From: Gloeomargarita sp. SKYG116
GTDB taxonomy: Bacteria > Cyanobacteriota > Cyanobacteriia > Gloeomargaritales > Gloeomargaritaceae
Reading direction: 5' to 3'
Length of the DNA: 38,380 bases
NCBI GenBank assembly: GCA_025056115.1
Contig: JANWVM010000022.1
Span: forward strand, 1-38,380
Shown here: positions 25,354-35,704 of the stretch, one piece after another
How the letters are laid out: each line of letters begins with the position of its first letter
Position numbering within the stretch: position 1 is the stretch's first letter
The notes under the pieces: model-generated
Told to the model about the DNA's origin: nothing
The model's database searches: none
The model's input: the letters and a program-made list of their open reading frames with translations, nothing else
Program-made: the position numbers and the translations under genes

Positions 25354-27831
25354 TTAGCTTGTGGCCTGAGGCAACAACTCCCGCTTTGTCGGTTCGCAGA
25401 GCACCTTTACCTGCTTTGTTTCGGGGTCCACGTCCACAATCGCGGTATCGCCCGACTTGATGCGCCCAGACAAGATTTCCTCCGCCAGGGAGTCCTCCAG
25501 CAGGCGCATGATCGCTCGCCGCAAGGGTCGCGCCCCGTAGGACGGGTTGTAACCTTCCTCTACCAGCCGGTCTTTGAAGGCTTCCGTCACCTGCAAGGTA
25601 ATCCCCTGTTCGGCTAGCCGCCCATAGACCTCCTTGAGCATGATGTCGGCGATTTGCTTGACCTCGTCCTTGGTCAATTGCCGGAAAACAATAATTTCAT
25701 CAATCCGGTTCAAGAACTCCGGACGGAAGTATTGCTTGAGTTCCTCATGCACCAGATTACGAATCCGGTTGTACTGGGTATCCTCTTGATTTTCGCCCAG
25801 CTCAAACCCTAGGCCACCGCCGCCCTTTTCGATGACCTTGGAGCCAATGTTGGAGGTCATCACCAGCAAGGTGTTCTTGAAGTCCACTGTGCGCCCCTTG
25901 GCATCGGTCAACCGGCCATCTTCCAGGATTTGCAGCAGTAGGTTGAACACATCCGGGTGGGCCTTTTCAATTTCATCGAACAAGACCACCGTGTAGGGCC
26001 GACGCCGCACGGCTTCTGTCAACTGGCCCCCTTCGTTGTAACCTACATACCCCGGCGGCGAACCAATCAGCTTGGAGACCGTATGCCGCTCCATGTACTC
26101 CGACATATCCAAGCGGATCATCGCCTCTTCGGAGCCGAAGAAGTAGGCCGCCAATGCCTTGGTTAGCTCGGTTTTCCCGACGCCGGTTGGCCCAGAGAAG
26201 ATGAAGCTGGCAATCGGACGGTTGGGATTTTTCAGCCCCACCCGCGCCCGGCGCACCGCTCGGGAAATGGCCCGCACCGCTTCCTCTTGCCCCACAATCC
26301 GCTGGTGCAGGGTTTCCTCCATGTGCAGCAAGCGCTCCGATTCAGTTTCCGTCAACTTGCTCACCGGAATCCCTGTCCAAGACGCGACAATTTGCGCCAC
26401 GTCTTCTTCGGTTACCATTGGGGTTTCACCGCCCCCTTGTTGGGCCTCCGCCTTCTTGCTCTGGACGATGGCTCGAATCTGCGCCTTGATTTCAATTTCC
26501 CGGTCACGCAGTTCACCAGCCCGTTCAAAGTCCTGAGCGCGCACGGCATCGTCTTTCTGGCGCAGGATTTGCCGCAGCTCCCTGTCCAGCTCCTTCGCTG
26601 CCGGCGGCAATTGCGAGTTGATCAAGCGCACCCGCGACCCAGCTTCGTCAATCAGGTCAATGGCCTTATCGGGCAAGAAGCGGTCAGAGATGTACCGGTC
26701 TGCCAGCTTGGCCGCTGCCCGCAGCGCTTCGTCCGTAATTTTTAGCTTGTGGTGCTGCTCGTACTTCTCCCGCAAGCCGAACAAAATCTCGATGGTTTCT
26801 TCGACGGAAGGTTCACCCACCATCACCGGCTGGAACCGCCGCTCTAAGGCTGCATCCCGCTCGATGTGCTTGCGGTACTCGTCCAGGGTTGTTGCCCCAA
26901 TGCACTGCAACTCACCCCGAGCCAAGGCCGGTTTCAGGATGTTAGCCGCATCAATCGCACCTTCCGCAGCTCCGGCTCCGATCAGGGTGTGGACTTCATC
27001 AATCACCAGGATCACGTTCCCCGCCTGGCGGATTTCGTCCATGATTTTCTTGAGGCGTTCTTCAAATTCACCCCGGTACTTGGTGCCCGCGACCAGCAGG
27101 CCAATGTCGAGGGTCACTACCCGCTTGTCTTCGAGGATGTCAGGCACGTCTCGGTTAGCAATCCGTTGGGCCAGACCTTCGGCAATTGCCGTTTTCCCCA
27201 CCCCCGGTTCGCCAATCAACACCGGGTTGTTCTTAGTCCGGCGCCCAAGAATTTGGATCACCCGCTCAATCTCTTTCTCCCGACCTACCACCGGGTCCAG
27301 CTTCCCTTCAGCGGCTAACTGGGTCAAATTGGTGCCAAACTCGTCTAGGGTAGGAGTTTTCGTGCGCGTACTACCGCCACCCGCCGTCACTTCCGCCGTT
27401 TCGCCCAGCATGCGGATCACCTGGGTGCGGACCTTGGACAAATCAACGCCTAAATTTTCCAACACACGGGCGGCTACCCCTTCCCCTTCACGAATCAGAC
27501 CCAACAGCAGGTGTTCCGTGCCAATGTAGTTGTGACCCAGTTGCCGGGCTTCCTCCAAGGACAATTCCAAAACTCGTTTGGCTCGAGGAGTAAAGGGAAT
27601 CTCGACCGCCACAAAGCCCGAACCCCGACCGATAATCTTCTCTACTTCAATACGGGCATCCTTTAGGTTCACACCCATGGACTTCAGCACCTTGGCGGCC
27701 ACCCCAGTCCCCTCGCCGATTAACCCGAGGAGGATTTGCTCAGTCCCCACGAAGTTATGCCCCAGGCGACGAGCCTCTTCCTGGGCAAGCATGATGACTT
27801 TGATGGCCTTCTCCGTGAAACGTTCAAACAT
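25354..27831 (-). CDS. clpC: ATP-dependent Clp protease ATP-binding subunit ClpC
   Basis: ClpC is the Hsp100 unfoldase that feeds ClpP proteases; in cyanobacteria it is essential and also takes part in NblA-linked phycobilisome breakdown. The 825-residue protein has two Clp-N repeats ([15 protein letters not shown] and [15 protein letters not shown]), the first AAA module with GEPGVGKT (207-214), a UVR/middle domain (about 425-455, [19 protein letters not shown]), the second AAA module with GPTGVGKT (547-554), and the C-terminal D2-small domain. Length and middle domain distinguish it from ClpB. ATG at 27831 is preceded by GGGAAGGAT. The 146-bp gap to the upstream tldE-like gene leaves room for its own promoter, and a terminator follows the stop. 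Confidence 0.97.
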   Translation of the reverse strand: MFERFTEKAIKVIMLAQEEARRLGHNFVGTEQILLGLIGEGTGVAAKVLKSMGVNLKDARIEVEKIIGRGSGFVAVEIPFTPRAKRVLELSLEEARQLGHNYIGTEHLLLGLIREGEGVAARVLENLGVDLSKVRTQVIRMLGETAEVTAGGGSTRTKTPTLDEFGTNLTQLAAEGKLDPVVGREKEIERVIQILGRRTKNNPVLIGEPGVGKTAIAEGLAQRIANRDVPDILEDKRVVTLDIGLLVAGTKYRGEFEERLKKIMDEIRQAGNVILVIDEVHTLIGAGAAEGAIDAANILKPALARGELQCIGATTLDEYRKHIERDAALERRFQPVMVGEPSVEETIEILFGLREKYEQHHKLKITDEALRAAAKLADRYISDRFLPDKAIDLIDEAGSRVRLINSQLPPAAKELDRELRQILRQKDDAVRAQDFERAGELRDREIEIKAQIRAIVQSKKAEAQQGGGETPMVTEEDVAQIVASWTGIPVSKLTETESERLLHMEETLHQRIVGQEEAVRAISRAVRRARVGLKNPNRPIASFIFSGPTGVGKTELTKALAAYFFGSEEAMIRLDMSEYMERHTVSKLIGSPPGYVGYNEGGQLTEAVRRRPYTVVLFDEIEKAHPDVFNLLLQILEDGRLTDAKGRTVDFKNTLLVMTSNIGSKVIEKGGGGLGFELGENQEDTQYNRIRNLVHEELKQYFRPEFLNRIDEIIVFRQLTKDEVKQIADIMLKEVYGRLAEQGITLQVTEAFKDRLVEEGYNPSYGARPLRRAIMRLLEDSLAEEILSGRIKSGDTAIVDVDPETKQVKVLCEPTKRELLPQATS

Positions 27832-27977
27832 ATCCTTCCCTGCCCTGAGCCGGTTGTGCAGATAGTTCTATCGTAACTTGTCCTACGGCAAATCGGTGGG
27901 GGATAACCGACCCAATTGGCGACAAGCTGGCATCAGCAACCAAATTTGTATCAATTTTAACTTTGGATGGGTACCAC

Positions 27978-29276
27978 TCAATTGCGGGTCGCCACACCCA
28001 GCGCAGCAAACAAGACCGCCGGACTCCAGACGCTACCGCCGACCCACTCCCGCTCTTGACTCATGGCGGCAATGGGCGCTTCTAGAATACTACCAGCCAC
28101 CATCGTGTTTTTCACCCGCCCGACAATTTCACCGTTGACGACGCGATAACCCAAGTCGAGGTTCACCGAAAATTCTCCGGCTAACTGGTTGGACTGACCA
28201 GCGCCCAGGACTTGGTCAACAATAACGCCATCTTTGATCTGAGCCACCAACTCAGCGTAGGGAACGCGACCAGGGGCAATACAGATATTGAGCAGTTCAG
28301 CGCCTGGGCGGGATAAACCGCTGCGATAGCCATTACCGGTGGAGGTGCGTCCGGCCCGGTGCGCCCAGGTGCGGTCCCAGTAGAAACCCTGCACAACGCC
28401 TTGGTCAATCAAGGTCTGGGTTTGGGTAGGTGTGCATTCATCGTCGAACTGGCGAGCGCTCACCCCAACGGTGGGGTCTTCCATCACAGTCCACTGGGCG
28501 TCAAACACCCGCTGACCAACCTTGTCTGCTAGGGGCGTTGCCTTCTGCACGACGGCCTGGCCCGATAGCATGGATTCGAATAACCCTGCCAGCACGCTAG
28601 CCACGGCTCGGGGTGTGAATAAAACGGGCAGATTGCCACTGGTAATAGTTGTCGTTTGCTCAGCCCAGCGGTATTTCTGTAGCACTTCCTCCACCAAGTG
28701 GTTGTAGTGAGGGGGATGGCCATCCGTGACCTCGTAGCTGTAGATTTGCAGGAAATCCTCCCCACGCACCCAGTTACCGCCGAGGCTGGCACTGAATGAT
28801 TGCCGCTGGTAGTGCGCCTGGGCGCCTTTGTCAGTTAGAATCTGCACCTCTCCAGAACTGGGATTGAACGAGACATCTACCAAGATGTCGGGATTGTAGG
28901 TGTGGACTTGTTCAATTAGCCCTTTACCAATTTCTACCAACGCTTCGGTGGTGGGGAGTTCAACTGGCGGGCGGGTATCGTCCCACTGGTGGGCTGCGGC
29001 AAATTCAATTTCGGCAGGGTCACCCACACTGGCGGTTTCCAGGGCAGCGTTGACCAAATCCTCTAAACGAGTCAGGTCGGTGCTGGCTGCAAACCCCAAG
29101 CGACCGTTGTGAATCACTCGCAGCGCCACGCCCTCGACCGACTTGCTGCTCAAGGATTTGAGGCGATTGTTTTCAAACTGGACAGGGCGACTGTGGCTGC
29201 GCAGGTAGTACACTTCTACCCCTTCCGCGCGCGGGCGGGCTAGGGCCATCAACTGCTCCAAAGCCGGATGTTCCAT
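27978..29276 (-). CDS. TldE/PmbA-family protein (TldD/E metalloprotease partner)
   Basis: The 432-residue protein matches the TldD/PmbA family over its whole length: VEVYYLRSHSRPVQFENNRLKSLSSKSVEGVALRVI at the N-terminus, ATDLTRLEDLVNAALETA, and the C-terminal RTSTGNGYRSG ... ELLNICIAPG ... GEFSVNLDLGYRVVNGEIVGRVKNTMVAGS. The zinc motif HExxxH of TldD is absent, so this is the TldE/PmbA half, which pairs with TldD in a heterodimeric protease acting on small modified peptides and unfolded proteins. No tldD gene lies in the window. It lies upstream of clpC on the same strand and is divergent from the hydrolase gene (65 bp apart). Confidence 0.9.
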   Translation of the reverse strand: MEHPALEQLMALARPRAEGVEVYYLRSHSRPVQFENNRLKSLSSKSVEGVALRVIHNGRLGFAASTDLTRLEDLVNAALETASVGDPAEIEFAAAHQWDDTRPPVELPTTEALVEIGKGLIEQVHTYNPDILVDVSFNPSSGEVQILTDKGAQAHYQRQSFSASLGGNWVRGEDFLQIYSYEVTDGHPPHYNHLVEEVLQKYRWAEQTTTITSGNLPVLFTPRAVASVLAGLFESMLSGQAVVQKATPLADKVGQRVFDAQWTVMEDPTVGVSARQFDDECTPTQTQTLIDQGVVQGFYWDRTWAHRAGRTSTGNGYRSGLSRPGAELLNICIAPGRVPYAELVAQIKDGVIVDQVLGAGQSNQLAGEFSVNLDLGYRVVNGEIVGRVKNTMVAGSILEAPIAAMSQEREWVGGSVWSPAVLFAALGVATRN

Positions 29277-29341
29277 GGGATACCAGCAGGGATCACCGCT
29301 TCCCCATCCTAGCGCACCGTTTTTTGTGGTAGGGTCGTGCC

Positions 29342-30112
29342 ATGACCGGACATGTGACCAACCAGCCCTTCACTTACCAAGGCTCAGGCCCAGGCGCTTG
29401 TCTGCTCATTCACGGTTTGGGGGGCGGCGTCTATGAATTGCAACCCCTGGGGAAACGACTGCATCAGCAGGGCTGGACGGTGCGGGCCATGAATTTACCT
29501 GGTCACGACCAACCTAGGCCCCAGATGCCCGCCTCCACCTGGCCAGAGTGGGTTGCCTGTGTACAGAAGGAATACACCCGATTGCGCCAACGCCATGAAC
29601 AGGTCGCTGTTATCGGTTTTTCCAACGGCGGGTTGCTAGCGCTATACCTCGCTGCTCAGGCGCCGGTCTATCGGTTAGTATTGCTAGCGCCGTTTTTAGG
29701 GATGTGGCGATGGCAGTGGCCATTGCTCTACAGCGTGGGGTATGTAATTCCCAGCCTGCCGCGCCGCCGTTTACCCATTGCTGACCCAGTGATGGAGCGG
29801 CAAGCCTGGCAATGCGCGTTTTTCCGAGACTTTAACCTGGCTGCTGTCCGTAGCGCCCTGGCGTTACAGCAGAGGGTGTGTGCCCTCCTACCACAAATTA
29901 CGGTTCCCACCCTGGTCATTCAGGCTCGTCACGACCGAGTAATTGATCCACAGGCGACCTGGGAAGGGTTTCAACGCCTGGGCAGTACCCAAAAGGTGTT
30001 TCATTGGCTAGACACAGGCAACCACATCATCACTTGGGACTATCCCCGCGAGCAGGTTTATCGCTTAGTGCAGGACTTTCTGCCGCTGCCGGGTCCGCCA
30101 CTGCTGGATTAA
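29342..30112 (+). CDS. Alpha/beta hydrolase (carboxylesterase/lysophospholipase-like)
   Basis: The 256-residue protein has a full alpha/beta-hydrolase core with oxyanion-hole motif LLIHGLGGG, nucleophile elbow GFSNG (S94), acid D198 (VIQARHDRVID) and base H228 (DTGNHIITWD). The short cap region and overall form resemble the Est30/YvaK carboxylesterases and monoacylglycerol-lipase-like enzymes, so a small ester substrate is likely. There is no signal peptide, so it acts in the cytoplasm. ATG at 29342 is the only sensible start. The last 48 bp overlap the convergent transglutaminase gene. Confidence 0.88.
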   Translation: MTGHVTNQPFTYQGSGPGACLLIHGLGGGVYELQPLGKRLHQQGWTVRAMNLPGHDQPRPQMPASTWPEWVACVQKEYTRLRQRHEQVAVIGFSNGGLLALYLAAQAPVYRLVLLAPFLGMWRWQWPLLYSVGYVIPSLPRRRLPIADPVMERQAWQCAFFRDFNLAAVRSALALQQRVCALLPQITVPTLVIQARHDRVIDPQATWEGFQRLGSTQKVFHWLDTGNHIITWDYPREQVYRLVQDFLPLPGPPLLD

Positions 30113-32371
30113 ACGACGGACGTGGTGCTGGTAAGTGTGCAACTCACCGCGACTGAGGGAGCGCTCGCCGAAACGTACGTCCATATAGGTGTTGATGACC
30201 TGCAGGGCGATGTCCCGGTCTGGTAAATCACTCACTTGCACGACCTGACGCACCGCCAAGGGACCCATGTCGGCAGAAATCGTCAGCCCTTGTTCCACCA
30301 ATGCCTGCCGCAGTTGTAGGTACAAACGCGATACTAAAGGCACACTTGCTTTCGCCGGTTCCCCCTGGAGATACCGAGCCAGGAAGAAGGCTAGCGGTGG
30401 GGCGATACCTCCCAGCGCACTGCTCCAGGGCCAGGGCAACGGTTGAGCAATCCAGGCAGTTACCCCCGTCAGCGCTACCAAGCCCGCACCCTCTCCCAGT
30501 CGGAGCCAGCGACCCCGCCGATTGTATCCCCACACCCCGCCGGCCAAAGTGAGAACCAACACTGCCCCTGCTCGCCATGCCGTTTGCGCGTTCCATCCAC
30601 CGTCTGCCGACTTGGGCCGGGGTTGCAACCAGGATTGCACTTGCTTGACTCCTTCCATCTGGGTATCCAGGTCATACTCCAGCACGTACTTATTCCAACG
30701 GAAACGCAGGGCATCCAGTAAATCCGACCACCAGTTCCCCACCTGTGGCAAGGCGCCGGGCGGCGTCGGGTCAAAGGTCACCCAACCGTAACCGGCAAAC
30801 GGCACTTCCACCCAACTATGGGCGTTGGCTGCCTGCACTGCCAAGTACCGGTCGTAAGCATTCCACCGTCCCCCCAAGTAGCCATTGACCAGCCGCGCCG
30901 GAATGCCAATGCTACGCAACATCACCGCCATGGCCGTCGCAAAGTATTCACAGTGCCCGCGCCGATGGGTGAACAAGAAGGCATCCAGGATAGGCTCTTC
31001 GCCGGGGTCGGGCAGGTCGGTGGTGTAGGTGAAATTGCGCGACAAATAGGCCCGAATGGTCTCTACCTTATCGAACACGGTGGGGGCATTGCGGGTCAGG
31101 GTGACTGCCAGCTCTCGTATCCGGGGATTCAAGTCTTTGGGCAGTTGCAAGTACACGTCTTTGAGTCCCACCTGTGCCAATTGCTGCATCGTCTGAGCCA
31201 TATCCACCCGCCGTAGGTCATTGGCGCTGGGAAAAATTGGGCGACTCCAGGCCGTGTACTGGTAACCCACATCTCCCACGTAGTTGTAGTACACATCGCC
31301 GGTGCGGGTGACGTAGAGAGACCGTCCGCGGTAGCGAATGATTTGTGCCCGTTGCTGCGTTTCCCCTAGCGTCCCCACTTGCACCCGCAGCCCCTGCACT
31401 GTTTCCGGCAATCGGACGCGGTACAGGGGATTCAAGGCGAACAGCACCAGATGCGGCGATGGTTCGAGGTAAATGTCCTGCCGAATGAGGGAAAGATTGG
31501 CTGCCGGTTGCCGCACTTCTACGACTTGGTCTTGGGCTACCCGTAGTTGGCCATCCAGACGTGTGCGTAACCAGGACTTGCCGTCGTAGCGGTCAAAGCT
31601 CACCCCTCGCCAGTACAGCGGCATGATTAGTGGCGGTCGTCCCTCCGGAAATTCCACTCGCATGACCACGCGCGTATCCTGATTCAACCGGCCATGGTCG
31701 CCTACATTCACCTGCTCCTCAAAACCCTGACTGATCTCCTGCTGACCAGCGCCCCCCCGGCCAAAAAAACCCAACCCGATCCGGGGAAACAGGAAAAATA
31801 ACCCTACCGACAAGATAAATGTCGCCAATCCTACCCACACCAGTGTGACCAGCGCCCGCGTGCTGAATAACCGGGATTGAGACGCCGCTTTGGGATACTC
31901 CCGCACCTGCACCCGCAGGTGATACAGCGTGAAATTCACCACCCCCAAAATCACGTACAGGGCAAACAACAATCCGAACAACATATCGCTGGTGTAAACG
32001 GTGGTGGCCGCCAACACCAGAAATGACAGCGCCATTGCCTGGTTGTAGTCTTCGGGGCGTTCGCGCTGAAACAATTTTGCCAGGGTCAGGTACAGCAGCA
32101 GGTACAGGGACGCATCGAGGGGATTGGCCCGTAGCACGACAACGGCCCCTGCCAAGGCGATGAGGACTCCCACGGTCAAGGGCAGCCACAGGCCAGCGTA
32201 CTGCTCCCAGCGAATCCGGGGCGGTTCCCAAAACCAGCTCACAAGTCCCAACAGTAGGAACACGCCATTGGCTAGGGGATGGGTGGCATTGGCAACCAGC
32301 AAAGCCGCAAAGGCAATCCCCACCAGCGCGTAGGTGCAAATTTTGTGGGCATCGGTTAGGTTCCAGTTCAT
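30065..32371 (-). CDS. TgpA-like membrane transglutaminase (DUF3488/transglutaminase-core/DUF4129)
   Basis: The protein of about 768 residues starts most plausibly at ATG 32371 (MNWNLTDAHK). An N-terminal block of several membrane helices (DUF3488-like, about residues 10-200) is followed by a beta-rich extracytoplasmic region, then a transglutaminase-like core with catalytic C474 (RGHCEYF), H518 (AHSWVEV) and D534 (FDPTPPG). Further membrane helices and a C-terminal cytoplasmic DUF4129-type segment (about 700-768) complete the family layout. Members are found in many bacteria; Pseudomonas TgpA is essential, but substrates are not established. In other phyla such genes sit with MoxR and DUF58 genes; neither is present here. 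It overlaps the convergent hydrolase gene by 48 bp. Confidence 0.9.
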   Translation of the reverse strand: MNWNLTDAHKICTYALVGIAFAALLVANATHPLANGVFLLLGLVSWFWEPPRIRWEQYAGLWLPLTVGVLIALAGAVVVLRANPLDASLYLLLYLTLAKLFQRERPEDYNQAMALSFLVLAATTVYTSDMLFGLLFALYVILGVVNFTLYHLRVQVREYPKAASQSRLFSTRALVTLVWVGLATFILSVGLFFLFPRIGLGFFGRGGAGQQEISQGFEEQVNVGDHGRLNQDTRVVMRVEFPEGRPPLIMPLYWRGVSFDRYDGKSWLRTRLDGQLRVAQDQVVEVRQPAANLSLIRQDIYLEPSPHLVLFALNPLYRVRLPETVQGLRVQVGTLGETQQRAQIIRYRGRSLYVTRTGDVYYNYVGDVGYQYTAWSRPIFPSANDLRRVDMAQTMQQLAQVGLKDVYLQLPKDLNPRIRELAVTLTRNAPTVFDKVETIRAYLSRNFTYTTDLPDPGEEPILDAFLFTHRRGHCEYFATAMAVMLRSIGIPARLVNGYLGGRWNAYDRYLAVQAANAHSWVEVPFAGYGWVTFDPTPPGALPQVGNWWSDLLDALRFRWNKYVLEYDLDTQMEGVKQVQSWLQPRPKSADGGWNAQTAWRAGAVLVLTLAGGVWGYNRRGRWLRLGEGAGLVALTGVTAWIAQPLPWPWSSALGGIAPPLAFFLARYLQGEPAKASVPLVSRLYLQLRQALVEQGLTISADMGPLAVRQVVQVSDLPDRDIALQVINTYMDVRFGERSLSRGELHTYQHHVRRLIQQWRTRQRQKVLH

Positions 32372-32480
32372 CGAGCGCCGGGGGAATGTCAAAATTAGTC
32401 TCACCCTAGCATACGCATCTAACCCAACGGCAGTTCAAGGCGCCCAGCACTCTGAGTTGCCACGGCTAGATCGCCTTACA

Positions 32481-32509
32481 ACCAGAACGGGGCTATGCCC
32501 TGCAACCCA
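32481..32509. repeat. Short intergenic repeat, copy B
   Basis: ACCAGAACGGGGCTATGCCCTGCAACC resembles copy A at 12080-12119 and copy C just downstream. GGGGCTATGCCC is a near-perfect small hairpin (GGGC/GCCC). Confidence 0.35.
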
Positions 32510-32550
32510 AGATTAAAGACAACCACGAATAACAGCGCCCTGCGCTTGTC

Positions 32551-32582
32551 CAAGAAAGAACGGGGCTGTGTTCTGTAACCTA
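32551..32582. repeat. Short intergenic repeat, copy C
   Basis: CAAGAAAGAACGGGGCTGTGTTCTGTAACCTA shares CAA(A)GAAAGAAC with copy A and GAACGGGGCT plus a TG(C/T)AACC-like tail with copy B. The remaining part of the 272-bp tgpA-tsaD gap shows no gene; it must hold the divergent promoters, which I cannot place with confidence. Confidence 0.35.
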
Positions 32583-32649
32583 GGGAATGACCAGTATCAG
32601 CGACTTGGCCCTACCATAAAGATGCAGGTTCTGTTGAACAACCTTGACT

Positions 32650-33684
32650 GTGACCACTGTTTTAGCCATCGAAACCAGTTGTGACGAAACGGCTGTCGCT
32701 TTGGTGCAAGACCGGCAGGTGCTCGCCGAAGCCGTGGCCTCCCAAATTTCCCAGCATCAAGTGTATGGGGGAGTGGTTCCGGAAATTGCCTCGCGCCAGC
32801 ACCTGGAAGTGATCAATTTTCTGATGGCCCAAGTGCAGGCGGAAACAGGCATTCGCTGGACGGATGTGGACGGCATCGCTGCGACCTGTGCGCCAGGGCT
32901 GGTGGGGGCCTTAAACGTGGGATTAACGGTGGCCAAAACCCTGGCAATCCTGCATCGGCGACCGTTGGTGGGCATTCACCATTTAGAAGGCCATATCTGC
33001 GCGGCATACCTAACGGAACCCGACCTGACGCCGCCTTTTTTGTGCCTGTTGGTTTCGGGGGGACACACGAGCTTGGTCGCGGTACGAGACTGGCAGACCT
33101 ACGAACCCTTGGGACAAACGCGGGATGATGCCGTTGGGGAAGCCTTTGACAAGGTGGCACGGTTGCTGGGGTTAGGCTATCCGGGCGGGCCGGCCATTGA
33201 CCGCTTGGCTCAAACTGGGAACCCGCACGCCTTTGGGCTTCCAGAGGGCAAAATTTCCCTGCCCCAGGGCGGTTATCATCCCTACGACATGAGTTTCAGT
33301 GGGTTGAAAACTGCGGTCCGGCGTCTGGTGGAGCAACTCCCCCAGCCTTTACCGGTTGCAGATTTGGCCGCCAGTTTTCAGTACACTGTCGTGCAAACCC
33401 TGACCCGCCGTGCCATTCGGTGCGCCCTCGACCAGGACCTCAAAACCCTGGTGGTGGCTGGGGGTGTGGCCGCGAACCGAGAATTGCGGGCGACGATAAC
33501 CGCAGCAGCGGCCCAGCACGGGATTCGCGTGGTGATTCCCCCCATGCGCTACTGCACCGACAATGCCGCGATGATTGGGTGCGCCGGCGTCATTCGTCTA
33601 TCCCAAGGGCAACAATCGCCGTTGAGTCTGGTCAGTCAATCGCGCTTGCCCTTGACCGCCGTGGCCAGTCTCTACGCTGCCTAG
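32650..33684 (+). CDS. tsaD: tRNA N6-adenosine threonylcarbamoyltransferase TsaD
   Basis: TsaD transfers the threonylcarbamoyl group to A37 of ANN-decoding tRNAs, working with TsaB, TsaC and TsaE. The ASKHA-fold protein shows [15 protein letters not shown] at the N-terminus, the metal site HHLEGH (H111 and H115 from the GTG start, the same numbering as E. coli), [28 protein letters not shown] and CTDNAAMIG with the metal-ligand aspartate. GTG at 32650 is preferred over TTG at 32644 because of this numbering; neither has an obvious Shine-Dalgarno. It forms 344 residues. The stop TAG is shared through CTAG with the convergent speA gene. Confidence 0.95.
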   Translation: MTTVLAIETSCDETAVALVQDRQVLAEAVASQISQHQVYGGVVPEIASRQHLEVINFLMAQVQAETGIRWTDVDGIAATCAPGLVGALNVGLTVAKTLAILHRRPLVGIHHLEGHICAAYLTEPDLTPPFLCLLVSGGHTSLVAVRDWQTYEPLGQTRDDAVGEAFDKVARLLGLGYPGGPAIDRLAQTGNPHAFGLPEGKISLPQGGYHPYDMSFSGLKTAVRRLVEQLPQPLPVADLAASFQYTVVQTLTRRAIRCALDQDLKTLVVAGGVAANRELRATITAAAAQHGIRVVIPPMRYCTDNAAMIGCAGVIRLSQGQQSPLSLVSQSRLPLTAVASLYAA

Positions 33685-35630
33685 GACGTGGTATCGCTCA
33701 GGTAGGTGTAGCGATTCAAGCTGTGTTCGTAGTGGGAGAGCAACCGTTGCGCTTCCTCCAATGTAATGCGTTTGGCCTGCAAAGCCGCTTCACTCTGGCG
33801 ACGCAGTTGCTCGAGTAAATCCTCCGCGTTGTACTGCACGTAACCCAGCACCTCCCGCAGCGTATCGCCCTTGACGACGTGCTCAATCTGATAGCCGTTA
33901 GGGGACAGCCGGATATGCACCACGTTGGTATCGCCAAATAGGTTGTGCAAATTGCCCATGATTTCCTGATAAGCGCCGCCGAGAAACAACCCCAGGTAGT
34001 AGGGTTCGCCCGGACGATAGGGGTGCAATTCCAGCCACGATTTCACATCCCGCAGGTCAATAAACCGGTCAATTTTGCCATCGCTATCGCAGGTCAAATC
34101 CGCTAGCGTCCCCCGGCAACTCGGTCGTTCGTTCAACCGGTGAATCGGCATGATGGGAAACAGTTGGTCAATGGCCCACGTGTCTGGCGCCGACTGGAAA
34201 ACCGACAAGTTGATGTAGTAAATAGACGCCATGTTTTTGGGCAAGTCTTCCAGGTCATCCGGCACGTAGTCCTGTTGCTGGGTAATGTCCAGGATTTTTT
34301 GACAGCAAGCCCAGTACAACCGTTCCGCTTCGGCTCGTTCCCGCAGGCTCAAGTACCCCAGGTTAAACAGGCTAATGGCTTCATCTTTGAACTGAGTCGC
34401 GTCGTGATAGGCCTCCTGGTAGTTCTCTGGGCGAATGGTGGCGTAGGTTTCGTAGAGATTTTTCAACACCATGTGGGCGGACTCTGGCGGCGGTGTGGGT
34501 GTCCCTTGCCAGACTTCGCTGGTTCCTAGCACATTGAACACCAGCACCGATTGATGCGCTGTTAAGGCCCGGCCACTCTCACTGATGATGGTTGGCACAG
34601 GCAAGTTTTTCTGCACGCAGGCATCTTTAATCGCCGCCACCACATCGTTGGCGTAGTTCTGCATGGTGTAGTTCACCGACGCATAGAAATTGGTTTTCGA
34701 CCCATCGTAATCAACGCCGAGACCGCCCCCCACATCCAGATAGCCCATGGGCGCGCCCAACGCCATCAATTCCGTGTAAATTTGCCCCGCTTCCTTCAGG
34801 GCATCCTTGAGCACGCTAATGGCGGAAATTTGCGAACCAATATGGAAATGCAACAGTCGTAAACAGTCCAACAAATCTTCACTGCGCAGGCGCTCGACTG
34901 TCTCCAGAATTTCCGGTATTGTCAGCCCAAATTTCGCCCGTTCCCCAGCAGAATTGCCCCAGCGTCCCACCCCTTTCGTACTGAGTTTGGCGCGCACCCC
35001 TAACACCGGTCGAATCCCTAAATGCTGGCTGGCTTGAATGACGAGTTCCAATTCCGCTAGCTGCTCCAGGACGATAATGGTTTGGTGTCCCAGTCGCCGG
35101 CTGAGCATCGCCGTTTCAATGTATTCCCGGTCCTTGTAGCCATTACAAATCAACAGGGGTGCATCGGCCTCTTGACCAGTCGGCAGCATCGATAAAGCAA
35201 TTAACAATTCCGGTTTGGAACCGGCCTCTAATCCAAAGTGGTAGGGTTCACCAAAGCGCACCAATGCTTCCACTAGATGACGTTGTTGATTGCATTTGAC
35301 TGGAAACACGCCCCGATAGACGCCGTTGTAGTTGTAACGGGCAATGGCTTTGGCAAAACAGGCATTCAAGCGTTCAATCCGGTTTTGCAAGATGTCTGGA
35401 AAACGAATCAACAAGGGCAACTGGATGTTGCGTTTTTGCAGGGCTTGCACCAGTTCAAACAAGTCCAATGACCCGCCTCGTTCACCCATGGGCGAAACCG
35501 TCACGTGCCCAGCGGCGTTGATGGAAAAATAGGGTTCCCCCCAGCCGCGAATGCGGTAGAGTTCTTCGCTATCCTCGATGCTCCAATCAGACGCAACCGC
35601 CGCAACCGTCAACGCCCCTGCTGTACTCAT
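33681..35630 (-). CDS. speA: Biosynthetic arginine decarboxylase
   Basis: SpeA makes agmatine from arginine, the first step of polyamine synthesis, with PLP and magnesium. The protein of 649 residues is a fold-III decarboxylase with the PLP lysine K112 in the motif VFPVKCNQQ, the substrate-site [11 protein letters not shown], the HFHIGSQ segment, [11 protein letters not shown] for phosphate binding and [13 protein letters not shown] at 35630 is chosen over the first ATG at 35654, because GGGGAG lies 6 nt before it and the upstream codons overlap the candidate promoter of the divergent gene. It is a single gene; the 3' end shares CTAG with tsaD. Confidence 0.95.
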   Translation of the reverse strand: MSTAGALTVAAVASDWSIEDSEELYRIRGWGEPYFSINAAGHVTVSPMGERGGSLDLFELVQALQKRNIQLPLLIRFPDILQNRIERLNACFAKAIARYNYNGVYRGVFPVKCNQQRHLVEALVRFGEPYHFGLEAGSKPELLIALSMLPTGQEADAPLLICNGYKDREYIETAMLSRRLGHQTIIVLEQLAELELVIQASQHLGIRPVLGVRAKLSTKGVGRWGNSAGERAKFGLTIPEILETVERLRSEDLLDCLRLLHFHIGSQISAISVLKDALKEAGQIYTELMALGAPMGYLDVGGGLGVDYDGSKTNFYASVNYTMQNYANDVVAAIKDACVQKNLPVPTIISESGRALTAHQSVLVFNVLGTSEVWQGTPTPPPESAHMVLKNLYETYATIRPENYQEAYHDATQFKDEAISLFNLGYLSLRERAEAERLYWACCQKILDITQQQDYVPDDLEDLPKNMASIYYINLSVFQSAPDTWAIDQLFPIMPIHRLNERPSCRGTLADLTCDSDGKIDRFIDLRDVKSWLELHPYRPGEPYYLGLFLGGAYQEIMGNLHNLFGDTNVVHIRLSPNGYQIEHVVKGDTLREVLGYVQYNAEDLLEQLRRQSEAALQAKRITLEEAQRLLSHYEHSLNRYTYLSDTTS

Positions 35631-35636
35631 GGGTGA

Positions 35637-35642
35637 CTCCCC
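35637..35642 (-). promoter_or_regulatory. Shine-Dalgarno deciding the speA start
   Basis: GGGGAG on the minus strand is 6 nt before the ATG at 35630. It lies inside the 8-codon extension that an earlier ATG (35654) would add, so the shorter form is the likely protein. Confidence 0.65.
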
Positions 35643-35652
35643 TGCGCTCAAC

Positions 35653-35683
35653 ATGACAAATTGTACCGATTCGTCGCTACAAT
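35653..35683 (+). promoter_or_regulatory. Candidate promoter of the NTF2-like/minCDE operon
   Basis: ATGACA (35653-35658) and TACAAT (35678-35683) are each one base from consensus, with 19-bp spacing, which is longer than ideal. The predicted transcript start is near 35690, 15-25 nt before the first gene of the operon. Confidence 0.4.
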
Positions 35684-35704
35684 GAAGAGCAACTTTTCCG
35701 TCGG

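Noticed and set aside
26618-27529. 303-codon open frame on the plus strand
   Set aside because: It is antisense to the conserved clpC coding region; the product is Ser/Arg/Pro-rich with no family features, a codon-usage shadow.
32372-32649. tRNA or small RNA gene in the tgpA-tsaD gap
   Set aside because: No cloverleaf or T-loop GTTCGA-like motif was found; only the small repeats are visible.
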